This document shows positions 31,981-40,822 of a stretch of 64,000 nucleotides of DNA, piece by piece. Positions within the stretch are counted from its first letter, which is position 1. Each line of letters starts with the position of its first letter. The notes beneath the pieces were generated by a model. The model did not search any database. It saw only the letters and a list, made by a program, of their open reading frames with translations, and was not told the origin of the DNA. The stretch lies in the NCBI GenBank assembly GCA_964488355.1, contig CAZAUJ010000015.1, positions 1 through 64,000 on the forward strand. The letters are read 5' to 3'. This stretch comes from Thermoanaerobaculum sp964488355 (GTDB lineage: Bacteria; Acidobacteriota; Thermoanaerobaculia; Thermoanaerobaculales; Thermoanaerobaculaceae). A program made the translations under genes and the position numbers.

Positions 31981-33980
31981 CAGACCACCCCCTTTTCCGC
32001 CAAAAGCGCCTTCAGCTGCTCCTCATGCAAAAGGGGCACTCCCAGAGCCTTGGCTTTTTCCAGCTTGGAGCCCGGTGCCCCGCCCACCACCAAAAAACTG
32101 GTCTTGCGCGACACGCTGTCGCTCACCTGAGCCCCTGCCGCTTCCAAAAGGGCGGCCACCTGCTCCCGCGGGCGAGAAAGCGTCCCGGTGATAACAAAGG
32201 TGAGCCCCTGTAACGGCTTGGCTGCCGGCTGGGGTGGCTGCTGCCGCGGGTCCAAACCGCGTTCCCGCAGCCTCAGCAAAAGCCTCCGGCCCTGCTCGGA
32301 AACAAAAAAGCTTGCCACCGACCGGGCAATGACGGGCCCGATGCCCTCGATGGCCTCCAGCTCCTCCTGGCTAGCGCGGGCAAGGACGTCGAGGCTGCCA
32401 AAGCGCCCAGCCAAGAGCTGAGCTGCCCGCTCGCCCACGTGGCGAATGCCCAAGGCCACCAACAACCGCCAGAGGGGCCTCTGGCGCGCTGCCTCGAGCT
32501 GACGCTGCAAGTTCTCCGCCGATTTCTTTCCCCAGCCGGGCAGCGAGGCCAAGCGCTCCCAGTCCAAGTCCCAAAGGGATGCGGGATCGCTCACCAGGCC
32601 TTCTCGCAAAAGCTGTTCCAGCCGCTGCTCGCCCAGCCCCTGAATGTCCAAGCCGGCGCGAGAGCAAAAGTGTCGCAGCTGGGCCTTCACCGCCGCCGGG
32701 CAGGAGGGGTTGGGGCAGCGGATGGCCACCTCCCCTGGCTCTCGCACCACCGCTGTGCCGCAGGCGGGGCAGTGGGTGGGCATGAGAAAGGGCTGCGCCT
32801 GCGGCGGGCGAACGCTGGCATCCACCGCTACCACCTTGGGAATCACATCGCCTCCCTTTTCGACCCAAACCGTGTCCCCCACGCGCACGTCCAGCCGCGC
32901 CACCTCGTCGGCGTTGTGCAAGGTGGCGCGGGTAACGGTTGTCCCCGCCAGCCGCACGGGCGCCAATTCGGCCACCGGCGTGAGGGTGCCGGTGCGGCCA
33001 ACCTGCACCACGATGGCCCGCACCCGGGTACGTTCTCCCTCGGGCGGGTACTTATAGGCAATAGCCCAACGGGGGAACTTGGAGGTGGCACCTAAGGTTT
33101 TTTGCTCCTCCAAGTTGTCGCACTTGACCACAACCCCGTCAATGTCGAAGGGCAGGCTGCGCCGCTGGGCACCCCATTCTTGGATGAACGCGTGGACGCA
33201 GGCCAAATCCGGGCAACGTCGCCAGCCCGGGTTGGTGGCAAACCCCCAGCCAGCAAGCTCCTCGAGGGCCTGTGAGTGGTAAGAAAGCTGCTCGCCCACG
33301 ATCCGAGCAATTTGGTAGGCGAAAAAGCGTAAGCTCCGCCGGGCGCACTCCGCCGAATCCAGCAGGCGGATCGAGCCGGCGGTGGCATTGCGCGGGTTGG
33401 CGAAGGGCTCCTCACCCTCCTCGCGCCGCCGGCGGTTGAGCTGAAGGAAAACCTCCCGGGGCATGTACACCTCGCCGCGCACTTCCACCAGGGGAAGGGG
33501 CTCCGGCAGGCGAAGAGGGATGGTGGGCACGGTGCGAGCGTTGGCGGTGACCTCCTCGCCCACCTCGCCGTTGCCGCGGGTCACCGCCCGCACCAGCAGG
33601 CCCTGCTCGTAAACCAAACTCAGCGATACCCCGTCAATCTTCAGCTCCGCCACCAGGTGATCAGGAGGGCGACCCAGCGCCCTGATTACCCGTGTGTACC
33701 ACTCGGCCAGCTCCCCCTCGTTGTAGGAGTTGTCCAGGGACAACATGGGAAGCTCATGGCGCACCTGGGAAAGCTCGTCGAGCACCGCACCGCCCACGCG
33801 TTGCGTGGGCGAGTCGGGGGTCACAAGCTCCGGATGCGCCGCCTCCAGCGCCTTGAGCTCGGCCATCAGCTGGTCGAACTGGTAATCGGAGATTTCGGGT
33901 TTGGCCAGCACGTAATAGAGGTACTCATGGCGGCGAATCTCCTGCCGGAGCCACTCCACCCGTTGACGCACCTCATCCAT
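31977..33980 (-). CDS. ligA: NAD-dependent DNA ligase LigA
   Basis: 667 aa from ATG 33980 (AGGAGGG upstream). N-terminal Ia domain (YYVLAKPEISDYQFDQLM), adenylation domain with nucleophile Lys114 in KIDG, OB-fold, four-Cys zinc finger (CPAC...CPNPSC), helix-hairpin-helix region and a C-terminal BRCT domain (about 590-667). Seals nicks in replication and repair. Length and order are canonical. It overlaps pcnB by 8 nt and the regulator gene by 4 nt. Confidence 0.98.
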   Translation of the reverse strand: MDEVRQRVEWLRQEIRRHEYLYYVLAKPEISDYQFDQLMAELKALEAAHPELVTPDSPTQRVGGAVLDELSQVRHELPMLSLDNSYNEGELAEWYTRVIRALGRPPDHLVAELKIDGVSLSLVYEQGLLVRAVTRGNGEVGEEVTANARTVPTIPLRLPEPLPLVEVRGEVYMPREVFLQLNRRRREEGEEPFANPRNATAGSIRLLDSAECARRSLRFFAYQIARIVGEQLSYHSQALEELAGWGFATNPGWRRCPDLACVHAFIQEWGAQRRSLPFDIDGVVVKCDNLEEQKTLGATSKFPRWAIAYKYPPEGERTRVRAIVVQVGRTGTLTPVAELAPVRLAGTTVTRATLHNADEVARLDVRVGDTVWVEKGGDVIPKVVAVDASVRPPQAQPFLMPTHCPACGTAVVREPGEVAIRCPNPSCPAAVKAQLRHFCSRAGLDIQGLGEQRLEQLLREGLVSDPASLWDLDWERLASLPGWGKKSAENLQRQLEAARQRPLWRLLVALGIRHVGERAAQLLAGRFGSLDVLARASQEELEAIEGIGPVIARSVASFFVSEQGRRLLLRLRERGLDPRQQPPQPAAKPLQGLTFVITGTLSRPREQVAALLEAAGAQVSDSVSRKTSFLVVGGAPGSKLEKAKALGVPLLHEEQLKALLAEKGVVW

Positions 33981-35268
33981 GCGAAGCCCTCCTTCGCCTC
34001 GGCCGACGGCGCGTTGGCCGCCCTGCGCTGGCCTCCACCATGGGCGGCTGACCAGCGGCCACCCGCGCCTGGATATCTTGCCAACGGGCCCAGGCCTGCG
34101 CGGCTCTGGGATCAACGCCACGCCAAAGGCTGAGCAGGTCCACTGCCACAGGAAAGGCTTCGTGACGCAGCACGCGAAGCGCCTGCTTGGGCGAGCGGGG
34201 CTCGCGGTGCAGCCGCGCCAGGTAAAGAAGCCCATAGCGAATCAAGTGGCTGCGATAGTGGGAGAGGGCCAAGAGATCCGTCAACTCCCCCACTCGCAGC
34301 TTAATTTCCGCTTCCAGTTGGCCAAAAGGCAGGCTGCCCTCGGCCGCCTCGGCCAGGGGCTTGGCCAGCCATGGGAGAACCAGAAGGGCCAAAAGCGCCT
34401 CCTCCCGCAGGGGCTTTTGGCGTTGCTGCTCGTCGGCCTGGGCTAACCAGCGAAAGAAAAGCTCCTGCTGGCTGCCATCGGAGGTGGTTAGATAAGGCAG
34501 CACCTCCAACAGCAAACCCGTCCCCCACAGGCGGCGGAAGATGTGCGCGGCATACCCGCTCTTCAGGCTTTCCCCCAGCTCGTAGGCCAAGCGAGCGGCA
34601 GAAGCGCGACGTATCTCCCGGTAGAGCTCGCCGATGGCCCGCTCGGTGTTAGCTTCCAGCTGGAAACCGAGGCGGACGGCGTACTCCACCGCCCGCATCA
34701 TGCGTACCGGGTCCTCCACAAAGCGCTCCCAAGGCCAGCCAATGGAGCGAATGAGCCGCCTCTTCAGATCAGCAAGCCCGCCCACGTAGTCGATGACCGT
34801 GAAATCGGCAATGTTGTAAAACAAGCCGTTGACGGTAAAGTCGCGGCGAAACGCGTCGTCTTCCGGGGTGCCGTACTCGCTTTCCTCGCTTTCCGCCGCC
34901 AAAACATCGGTGGCCTCGTCGCCGTTGGCCTCCTCCTCCACCTTTCGGCGAAAGGTGGAAACCTCCACCACCTCCTCGCCAAAAAGCACGCGGGCAATGC
35001 GAAACCGCCGGCCGACGATGCGGGCGTTGCGGAACAGTTGCCGCACCTGTTGGGGCCGAGCATTGGTGCCCACGTCGAAGTCCTTGGGCTGGCGCCCCAA
35101 AAGCAAATCCCGCACCGCCCCGCCCACCAGATAGGCCAAGAAACCTGCCCGGCGCAGGCGGTACATCACCTTCAGGGCGTTGGGAGAGATGAGGCTGCGA
35201 GAAATGCTGTGTTCGGCCCGTGGCAGGATGCGCGGAACCGGCCGGCTTGTGCCTTCCCAGCCCGCCAC
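33973..35268 (-). CDS. pcnB: Poly(A) polymerase / tRNA nucleotidyltransferase family (PcnB-like)
   Basis: 431 aa from GTG 35268. Class-II nucleotidyltransferase head: YLVGGAVRDLLLGRQPKDFD holds the catalytic DxD-type site, then RRDFTVNGLFYN and the neck motif RFVEDPVRMMRAVEYAVRLG. The opening ISRSLISPNALKVMYRL is typical of PcnB rather than CCA-adding enzymes, and the basic C-terminal tail (RRRPRRRRASHG) could bind RNA. The start lies 5 nt downstream of the MDR gene stop. CCA-adding activity cannot be excluded. Confidence 0.88.
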   Translation of the reverse strand: MAGWEGTSRPVPRILPRAEHSISRSLISPNALKVMYRLRRAGFLAYLVGGAVRDLLLGRQPKDFDVGTNARPQQVRQLFRNARIVGRRFRIARVLFGEEVVEVSTFRRKVEEEANGDEATDVLAAESEESEYGTPEDDAFRRDFTVNGLFYNIADFTVIDYVGGLADLKRRLIRSIGWPWERFVEDPVRMMRAVEYAVRLGFQLEANTERAIGELYREIRRASAARLAYELGESLKSGYAAHIFRRLWGTGLLLEVLPYLTTSDGSQQELFFRWLAQADEQQRQKPLREEALLALLVLPWLAKPLAEAAEGSLPFGQLEAEIKLRVGELTDLLALSHYRSHLIRYGLLYLARLHREPRSPKQALRVLRHEAFPVAVDLLSLWRGVDPRAAQAWARWQDIQARVAAGQPPMVEASAGRPTRRRPRRRRASHG

Positions 35269-35273
35269 CTGCC

Positions 35274-36308
35274 CTACACCCTCGTATCCAACACCAGCTT
35301 GCCGAATTGTTGCCCCTCCGCTAGCGTGCGGTAAGCCTCTGCCCCCTGCTCCAGCGGAAAGACCCTGTCCACCACCGGCCGTAATCGGCCTTCGTTGACC
35401 GCCGCTAGCATGTCGGCGAACTCCCGCTGGTTGCCCATGGTGGAACCCAGGATGGAAAGCTGGTTCCAAAACACCAGGCGGATTTCCTCCTGCGGGTCGG
35501 GGCCAGAGGTGGCACCGCAGGTGACGATGCGCCCCCCCTTAGCCGCACTGCGCAGGCTCGTCATCCACGTGGCCTTGCCCACCGTTTCCACCACCACGTC
35601 CACCCCTCGCTTCCCTGTGAGCTCGCGAACCTTCTTGGCCACATCCTCTTTCTGGTAGTTGATGGTGATTTGCGCCCCTAGGTGGCGGGCCCGCTCAAGC
35701 TTACGGTCGTCGGAGGACGTGACGATGACCGCCGCTTGCGCCTGCCGCGCCAACAGGGTGGCTGCCTGCGCCACCCCCCCGCCGATACCATGAATGAGCA
35801 CCATCTCCCCCGCTTGTAGCCGCGCGCGGGTAAACAGCATGCGCCAGGCGGTGAGGAACGTGAGGGGGAAAGCGGCCGCCTCTTCCCAGCTCATGTGCTT
35901 GGGCTTGGGAAAGCAGGCTTCCGCCCTCACCTTCACGTACTGGGCGAAGGTGCCATCGGTGTGCTCGCCCACGATGCCGTAGCGCACGCACAGGGAGTGC
36001 TCGCCCCGGCGACAGAACTCACACGCGCCGCACCACAAGCCCGGGTTGAAAACCACCTCGTCCCCTTCCTTTACGTTCGTGACACCCTGCCCCACTTCCG
36101 CCACCACCCCCGCCCCGTCCGCACCCCCAATATGCGGCAGCGGCACGGGAATGCCCGGCAAGCCTCGCAGCACGAACAAATCCAAGTGGTTAAGGGCTGC
36201 CGCGTGCATGCGTAGAACCACCTCCCCTTCGCCCGCTTCTGGCTTCGGCCGCTCCCCAAACCGCAGCTTCTCGATACCGCCGTGCTCTTCAAAATACAAA
36301 GCCTTCAT
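35274..36308 (-). CDS. Zinc-type MDR alcohol dehydrogenase / quinone oxidoreductase
   Basis: 344 aa. GroES-like domain with HIGGADGAGVV and a structural zinc site of four Cys (CGACEFCRRGEHSLC), then a Rossmann domain with GIGGGVAQAATLLARQ. The usual catalytic-zinc Cys near residue 40 is replaced (LNHLDLFV), so it may work without catalytic zinc, like quinone oxidoreductases. ATG 36308 has GGAGGG upstream, and TAAAAT 15 nt before the ATG predicts a ~9-nt leader. First gene of the operon to pcnB, ligA and the regulator. Confidence 0.88.
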   Translation of the reverse strand: MKALYFEEHGGIEKLRFGERPKPEAGEGEVVLRMHAAALNHLDLFVLRGLPGIPVPLPHIGGADGAGVVAEVGQGVTNVKEGDEVVFNPGLWCGACEFCRRGEHSLCVRYGIVGEHTDGTFAQYVKVRAEACFPKPKHMSWEEAAAFPLTFLTAWRMLFTRARLQAGEMVLIHGIGGGVAQAATLLARQAQAAVIVTSSDDRKLERARHLGAQITINYQKEDVAKKVRELTGKRGVDVVVETVGKATWMTSLRSAAKGGRIVTCGATSGPDPQEEIRLVFWNQLSILGSTMGNQREFADMLAAVNEGRLRPVVDRVFPLEQGAEAYRTLAEGQQFGKLVLDTRV

Positions 36309-36323
36309 GCGCCCTCCGCGGTG

Positions 36324-36329
36324 ATTTTA
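36324..36329 (-). promoter_or_regulatory. -10 element of the MDR-pcnB-ligA operon
   Basis: Minus strand TAAAAT (5 of 6 consensus), 15 nt before ATG 36308. The predicted leader is about 9 nt and carries the GGAGGG site. It lies just downstream of the terminator of the preceding gene. Confidence 0.55.
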
Positions 36330-36344
36330 GCGCCATTTTGGCAC

Positions 36345-36371
36345 AAAAAAGCCCGGCCGCTGAGGCCGGGC
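36345..36371 (-). terminator. Rho-independent terminator after the Ig-like repeat gene
   Basis: Minus strand: perfect 8-bp stem (GGCCGGGC type arms at 36364-36371 and 36351-36358), 5-nt loop, followed by six T (36345-36350). It lies 22 nt beyond the stop of the gene at 36393. Confidence 0.92.
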
Positions 36372-36392
36372 GAAAAGGGGCAACAATACACG

Positions 36393-38177
36393 TCAGTTCA
36401 AGTTATCGAAGATCACCTGGCGCTGCAGGAAGAAGCTGCGGAAGGAAAGCCCATCCACCGCCTCCAAGGTGATGGTGTGCAGGCCATCGGTGTACTTGGC
36501 GGTGTCCAGCACGTACTCGAAGCCCGCATGCTCAGCGTAGGGGGAGGGGAGCCAGCCGTAGCGGGTCCGCAGCTCAGGGGTGTCCATGGCAAAAGTAGGA
36601 TCCCCCAGGACCAGCGAGCCGTCCAGCACCCCATCCACGTAGACGTTCAAGCGGGTGATGCCAAAGTTTCCGGCGCTGGTGTTGGTGTCGATGGCCCAAC
36701 CCTTGAGGGTGTAAAGACCCTGCAGCGGTTCGTGCCAGGCGGGCGTGTCCAAATTGCCAATGGTGGGCACGTCGCCGTTGGTGTCGCAGGTAACGTACAC
36801 CTGCCGGCTGGCAATCTTTTCCGCCTGGGTCATGGGGTCGCGGCGGTGCACCCAAACGTCAATCGTGTTCAAGCCTGGATGCAGGCGCTTGGTACCGAAC
36901 AGCTCGTAGTTGGTGTCGATGGCAAACAAGAACCCCGACCTGAGGGCATTGGAACCAAAGGTGGGGTAAAGGGTGGCAATGTCCGACCGCCCCAAGCCAT
37001 AGACGTTCGCATCCACCCGATTGCGCGGGTCGGTCGCGGGAGCGGCGATGGCCAGGTTGAGACGCGGTCCGCGGCTGGAGTCGGCCCAGGCATCGGTATC
37101 CTTGACAGAAACGCCGTTGAGCAAAAGCTCCACCGACACAATCCCCTCAAACTGCTGGTTGTCGTTTTGGTCAATCACCCAACCGGAAACCCAGTCAATG
37201 TGGTGGTAGGTAACGTCGTACTCCGTTTGGCTAAAGGCGGGCGACGCACAGCCTTTGCCGTAAAACACCCCACCCACCGGCGGCCAATCGATGGCGCCAA
37301 AGGGCCGGGAGGAGCCGTAGTTGTTGTCCACAAACACCTGCCGCTCAGCCAAAACGCGCGAGTTGCCCTCCACGTCCCAGGCGCGCACGGCCACGGTGTG
37401 CAGGCCGTTGGTCAGCCGCGTGGTGTCCAAGGTGAGCTGGAAGCCGGAGCTGCCCGCCCCAGGCACGTCGGGGAAGGCGTTGGCAATGTCCGGCCTGGGC
37501 AGGGGGTAGAGAGCCTGACCCCAAACCCGACCATCCACCAACACTTCAATATCCGCCAGCACGCCGTCGCCCGCTGCCCGTTGGCGGATCCCTTGGTCAT
37601 CCAAAACCCAGCCAATCACAGGGAACGGTCCTGAAATGTAATCCTGCATGCCGGCTTCCGCTGGGTCTCGCGGCGCATCCAGACCGCCCAAGGGCGGCTG
37701 GCTGCGGGAGTTGTCCACCATGATGGTGCGCAGGCCCAAGAGCACGCTGGCCGGCTCACCTTCAGGGGCGGATGTGTCGGCAAAGGTCACCTGGATGGCC
37801 AAAGTGTGCTCCCCATCGGGCAAGCTGCTGGCCAAAAAAGCGGTGCGGAAGCCGGGCTTGGCCGCTGGGTTCTCACCAAAAAAGCCCGGGTAAAGCCGGC
37901 GCAAATCCTCGCGCGGCTGGTTGAGATCGGCCGCGTGCAGTACGTTTCCATCAACGACCAAGCGAATGCTCGAGACACCACGCGGATCCAAAACGAAGCC
38001 CTTCACCTCCACGATGCCAAAAACCGTAGCACCCGGCGCCGGTGTCTCAATGGCAAAAACCGTCTCCACCGGTGGTCCCGCAGCCGCCGCCCGCCGCCGA
38101 AGGGAGGAGGCTTCGCTGGTTAGGGCGAAAGCTGGGAGCAAAAGACAAAAAGCAAGAGCTTTAATCCATCCTTTCAT
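36393..38177 (-). CDS. Secreted protein with four Ig-like beta-sandwich repeats
   Basis: 594 aa from ATG 38177 (AGGAGG upstream). Signal peptide (residues 1-22), then four repeats of roughly 110-140 residues. Each has the consensus GWV-D-x-G-x-x-x-V, a VDGxVxG turn, a D-A-x-x-YP block followed by GF, and ends in DGxHT or NGLHT plus a VDN/FDN strand. Repeat ends are at DGEHTLAIQV, NGLHTVAVRAWD, PGLNTIDVWV and DGLHTITLEAVD. Such arrays occur in large surface or secreted proteins; a ligand cannot be named. It is a single-gene unit with its own promoter and terminator. Confidence 0.75.
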   Translation of the reverse strand: MKGWIKALAFCLLLPAFALTSEASSLRRRAAAAGPPVETVFAIETPAPGATVFGIVEVKGFVLDPRGVSSIRLVVDGNVLHAADLNQPREDLRRLYPGFFGENPAAKPGFRTAFLASSLPDGEHTLAIQVTFADTSAPEGEPASVLLGLRTIMVDNSRSQPPLGGLDAPRDPAEAGMQDYISGPFPVIGWVLDDQGIRQRAAGDGVLADIEVLVDGRVWGQALYPLPRPDIANAFPDVPGAGSSGFQLTLDTTRLTNGLHTVAVRAWDVEGNSRVLAERQVFVDNNYGSSRPFGAIDWPPVGGVFYGKGCASPAFSQTEYDVTYHHIDWVSGWVIDQNDNQQFEGIVSVELLLNGVSVKDTDAWADSSRGPRLNLAIAAPATDPRNRVDANVYGLGRSDIATLYPTFGSNALRSGFLFAIDTNYELFGTKRLHPGLNTIDVWVHRRDPMTQAEKIASRQVYVTCDTNGDVPTIGNLDTPAWHEPLQGLYTLKGWAIDTNTSAGNFGITRLNVYVDGVLDGSLVLGDPTFAMDTPELRTRYGWLPSPYAEHAGFEYVLDTAKYTDGLHTITLEAVDGLSFRSFFLQRQVIFDNLN

Positions 38178-38223
38178 GGTCGCGCCTCCTTGCTCTCTCC
38201 AGTACCCGTGCATCCTGCCTGTT

Positions 38224-38252
38224 AACGTAACGGCTTTTTTGCCGCAAGTCAA
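38224..38252 (-). promoter_or_regulatory. Promoter of the Ig-like repeat gene
   Basis: Minus strand TTGACT (38247-38252), 17-nt spacer, TACGTT (38224-38229); start near 38217, ~40-nt leader. The spacer contains CGGC-A6-GCCG, a small inverted repeat between the two promoter boxes that could be bound by a repressor. Confidence 0.65.
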
Positions 38253-38354
38253 GGGGGGAACGCGTATCTCACGTGCTTGGCAGCCCCCCTTTTGGCTGGA
38301 AAGCCCCAATTTTCTTCGCCAGCCATTGCCGCCAGCGGCAAAAGGTGACCCACC

Positions 38355-39305
38355 TCACACCGCTTCGCCATCACCGCCACCCAAAGAGCGACAAAAGGCA
38401 GCCACCGAATCCTGCAGAGCCTGCAGGTGGTACCCGCCCTCCAAAGCAGCCATGAGGGGTCTGCTGCCGGCCACCTGGTGCAAGAGGCGACCCAGTTGGC
38501 CAAAACCTTTGGTGGTCACGTTCATGCCGCCTAGGGGATCCAGCTCGTGGGCGTCGAACCCCGCTGAAACCAGCCACAGGGCCGGCCTGCATTTCTTCTC
38601 GATTTCTTCCAGACCGCAGGCCACCGCTTCCACGTAGGTTCGGTCATCGGCACCGGCCGCTAAGGGAAAGTTGCGGGTGAATCCCTGGCCAGCGCCCACG
38701 CCCACCTCGTCGGCACCGCCGGTGCCGGGGTAAAAAGGATAGCGGTGCACCGAAAGGTAAAAGACATCGCTGCGGTGGTAAAAGAGCTCTTGCGTGCCGT
38801 TGCCGTGATGCACGTCGAAATCCACGATGGCCACCGGTGCCAGCCCGCGTCGGCAGGCCTGCTCAGCCGCCACCGCCACATTGTTGAAAAAACAAAACCC
38901 CATCGCGCGGCTGTACGTGGCGTGGTGCCCGGGCGGGCGCACGGCAGCAAACACACGCCCACGTTTCCCCTGCAAAAGCACCTCCAGACCGGCAAGCAGG
39001 CAGCCCACGGCGGCCAATGCGGCTGCATAAGTATCCCGGCAAATGGGGTTGTCGGCACTATCAAAAAAAGCGGGCGCCCGCTGGCACGCCTGGGCCAGGC
39101 GAGCGGGCAGCTCCCGATCGTGGACAGCGGCCACCGCCTCCAGCACCAACTCTTCGCCCACCACGCTTTCCGTCTCCTGCCACCCAGCCGCCCGAGCACC
39201 CAAAAGCGCCGCCTGCAGTCGTGCCGGCCGCTCTGGATGGCCCGGCGCCGGCACATGCCTTGCGCACAGGGGCTGGGTTACCACCACGCCGTTCCCGCTC
39301 ATCAC
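38355..39305 (-). CDS. Histone-deacetylase-superfamily amidohydrolase (AcuC/AphA-like)
   Basis: 316 aa. Class-II-HDAC-like signatures: PGHPERPARLQA, RPPGHHATYSRAMGFCFFNN (general-base His pair), zinc ligands in DFDVHHGNGTQ, and the DAHELDPLGG loop near the C-terminus. Bacterial relatives deacetylate acetylpolyamines, acetoin-utilisation enzymes or small amides. GTG 39305 is preceded by TAAGCT-N6, so a leaderless start is predicted; ATG 39302 is next in frame. It is divergent from the LPG-synthase-like gene. Confidence 0.9.
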   Translation of the reverse strand: MMSGNGVVVTQPLCARHVPAPGHPERPARLQAALLGARAAGWQETESVVGEELVLEAVAAVHDRELPARLAQACQRAPAFFDSADNPICRDTYAAALAAVGCLLAGLEVLLQGKRGRVFAAVRPPGHHATYSRAMGFCFFNNVAVAAEQACRRGLAPVAIVDFDVHHGNGTQELFYHRSDVFYLSVHRYPFYPGTGGADEVGVGAGQGFTRNFPLAAGADDRTYVEAVACGLEEIEKKCRPALWLVSAGFDAHELDPLGGMNVTTKGFGQLGRLLHQVAGSRPLMAALEGGYHLQALQDSVAAFCRSLGGGDGEAV

Positions 39306-39311
39306 GGGGAA

Positions 39312-39317
39312 AGCTTA
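39312..39317 (-). promoter_or_regulatory. -10 element for a leaderless start (HDAC-like gene)
   Basis: The minus strand reads TG-A-TAAGCT (an extended -10), six bases (TTCCCC), then GTG 39305. No SD. Confidence 0.6.
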
Positions 39318-39345
39318 TCACCAGGAGATTTCCGACGAAGAGAAC

Positions 39346-39374
39346 TTGGTCTTTGCCCGACCATGCTTTACCTT
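39346..39374 (+). promoter_or_regulatory. Promoter for a leaderless start (LPG-synthase-like gene)
   Basis: TTGGTC (39346-39351), 17-nt spacer, TACCTT (39369-39374), six bases (TCCCCC), then ATG 39381. It drives the operon that includes nrdR, hsp20 and lon. Confidence 0.6.
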
Positions 39375-39380
39375 TCCCCC

Positions 39381-40364
39381 ATGGAGCTGCGTTGGCGCCG
39401 CCGTCTGCAGCTGGTGGGGAGCTTGGCCCTAGCCGGTTTGCTTTTAACCTTTGTTTTGCGTCAAGTTTCCTGGGCCGAGCTGAGGGACGCCCTGGCCGCC
39501 CTCCACTGGCCCCCGCTGCTGGCGGCGGTGGGCTTGGCCCTCGCTTCCTACGGGGCTCGTGCCTTTCGCTGGGGACTGATCTTGGCGCCCGCCGGTAAGG
39601 CCCCGTTGGCCAGTTTGCTGGGCTGTACCGCTGCCGGCTTCGCTACCTCCACCGTGCTGCCCGCCAGGTTGGGCGAGCTTTTGCGGCCGCTTCTGTTGAG
39701 CTCGCGCACCCAGCTGTCGCCAGCAGCCACCTTGGCCTCCATCGTGGCCGAACGGCTTTTGGACCTGCTCACCGTGGTCAGCCTTTTCGCCCTGGCCTGG
39801 CTGGGCAGCGGGCCCTCCTCTGGGGCCTTGACCACCTCCCTCGCCTGGGCGGCAAGCGTTGTGGCCAGCCTCTTCCTTGCCCTTTTCCTTTTGGTGCGCG
39901 AGCGCACCCGCCTCCACCGTTGGCTCGAGCTACAGGCCCGACCGGGCTGGCGGCAACGGCTGGTGCGCTTTTTCCAAGAGCTTCTGGCCAGCCTGGCCCT
40001 TTGGGGGAACGCTCGCCACGCCACGTTTCTGGGTCTTTGGAGCCTGTTCACCTGGGGGCTGGCCATCGCGCAGGTGGCCGTCACCGCCAGGGCCTTTGGC
40101 TTGCCTTTGAGCCCGCGGCAAGCCACCCTAGTACTGGCCATCAGCGTGGTGGGGCTCGCCGTACCCACCCCGGGAGGGGTGGGCGGCTTCCACGCGGCCG
40201 TACAGTTTGCCTTGGTCCAGGTGGCGGCGTGGCCGGTGGCTGCCGCTACCGCCTTCGCCTTGGTGCACCATGCGGCGTGCTTTGTGCCGGTGACGCTCCT
40301 CGGCACCGGGTATATGCTAGCGGTGGGGGCCAGCTGGCAGGGACTGCGACCCCCAGCACGGTGA
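39381..40364 (+). CDS. Lysylphosphatidylglycerol-synthase-like membrane protein (UPF0104/AglD family)
   Basis: 327 aa, about 8 membrane helices (first at residues 12-29, LVGSLALAGLLLTFVL). The motif GELLRPLLL with the nearby ATLASIVAERLLDL and the GGVGGFHAAVQFALV segment are typical of the LPG_synthase_TM family, which includes flippase-like and glycolipid-related proteins. ATG 39381 is preferred over ATG 39363 because TACCTT lies exactly 6 nt before it. Function is unassigned beyond membrane-lipid association. The last bases overlap the nrdR start (TGATG). Confidence 0.8.
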   Translation: MELRWRRRLQLVGSLALAGLLLTFVLRQVSWAELRDALAALHWPPLLAAVGLALASYGARAFRWGLILAPAGKAPLASLLGCTAAGFATSTVLPARLGELLRPLLLSSRTQLSPAATLASIVAERLLDLLTVVSLFALAWLGSGPSSGALTTSLAWAASVVASLFLALFLLVRERTRLHRWLELQARPGWRQRLVRFFQELLASLALWGNARHATFLGLWSLFTWGLAIAQVAVTARAFGLPLSPRQATLVLAISVVGLAVPTPGGVGGFHAAVQFALVQVAAWPVAAATAFALVHHAACFVPVTLLGTGYMLAVGASWQGLRPPAR

Positions 40365-40822
40365 TGCGGTGCCCCTACTGTGGCCACGGTCAAGACCGAG
40401 TGGTGGACTCGCGGGAACTGGCGGAGGGGACGCAGGTCCGCCGGCGCCGCGAATGTCTTGCCTGCGGCCAGCGCTACACCACGTACGAACGCATCGAGGA
40501 GTCACCGGCTCTGGTGATCAAGCGGGATGGGCGCCGCGAACCCTACAACCGGGCGAAGGTGATTGCCGGCCTGGTGAGAGCCTGCGAAAAAAGACCGGTG
40601 AGCATGGCCGATATGGAAGCCATGGCGGACAAGGTGGAAGGGCTGATCAACCAGAAAAACAACCGGGAGATTTCCTCGCGCGAAATCGGCGAGGTGTTGA
40701 TGGAAGAGCTGCGCTTGCAGGATCAGGTGGCCTACGTGCGCTTTGCCAGCGTGTACCGCCGCTTCGAAGACCTAGACGAGTTTCACCGCGAGCTGGAACG
40801 CTTGCGCCGGGGTGAGACATGA
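40364..40822 (+). CDS. nrdR: Transcriptional repressor NrdR
   Basis: 152 aa. N-terminal zinc ribbon CPYC...CLACGQRYTTYERIE, then an ATP-cone domain (about residues 49-140; VIKRDGRREPYNRAKVIAGL). It senses (d)ATP and represses ribonucleotide-reductase genes by binding NrdR boxes. ATG 40364 follows a GTG codon in frame at the previous gene's stop; an SD is absent, so coupling by TGATG is likely. No nrd gene is in the window, and its operon partners are stress proteins. Confidence 0.96.
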   Translation: MRCPYCGHGQDRVVDSRELAEGTQVRRRRECLACGQRYTTYERIEESPALVIKRDGRREPYNRAKVIAGLVRACEKRPVSMADMEAMADKVEGLINQKNNREISSREIGEVLMEELRLQDQVAYVRFASVYRRFEDLDEFHRELERLRRGET

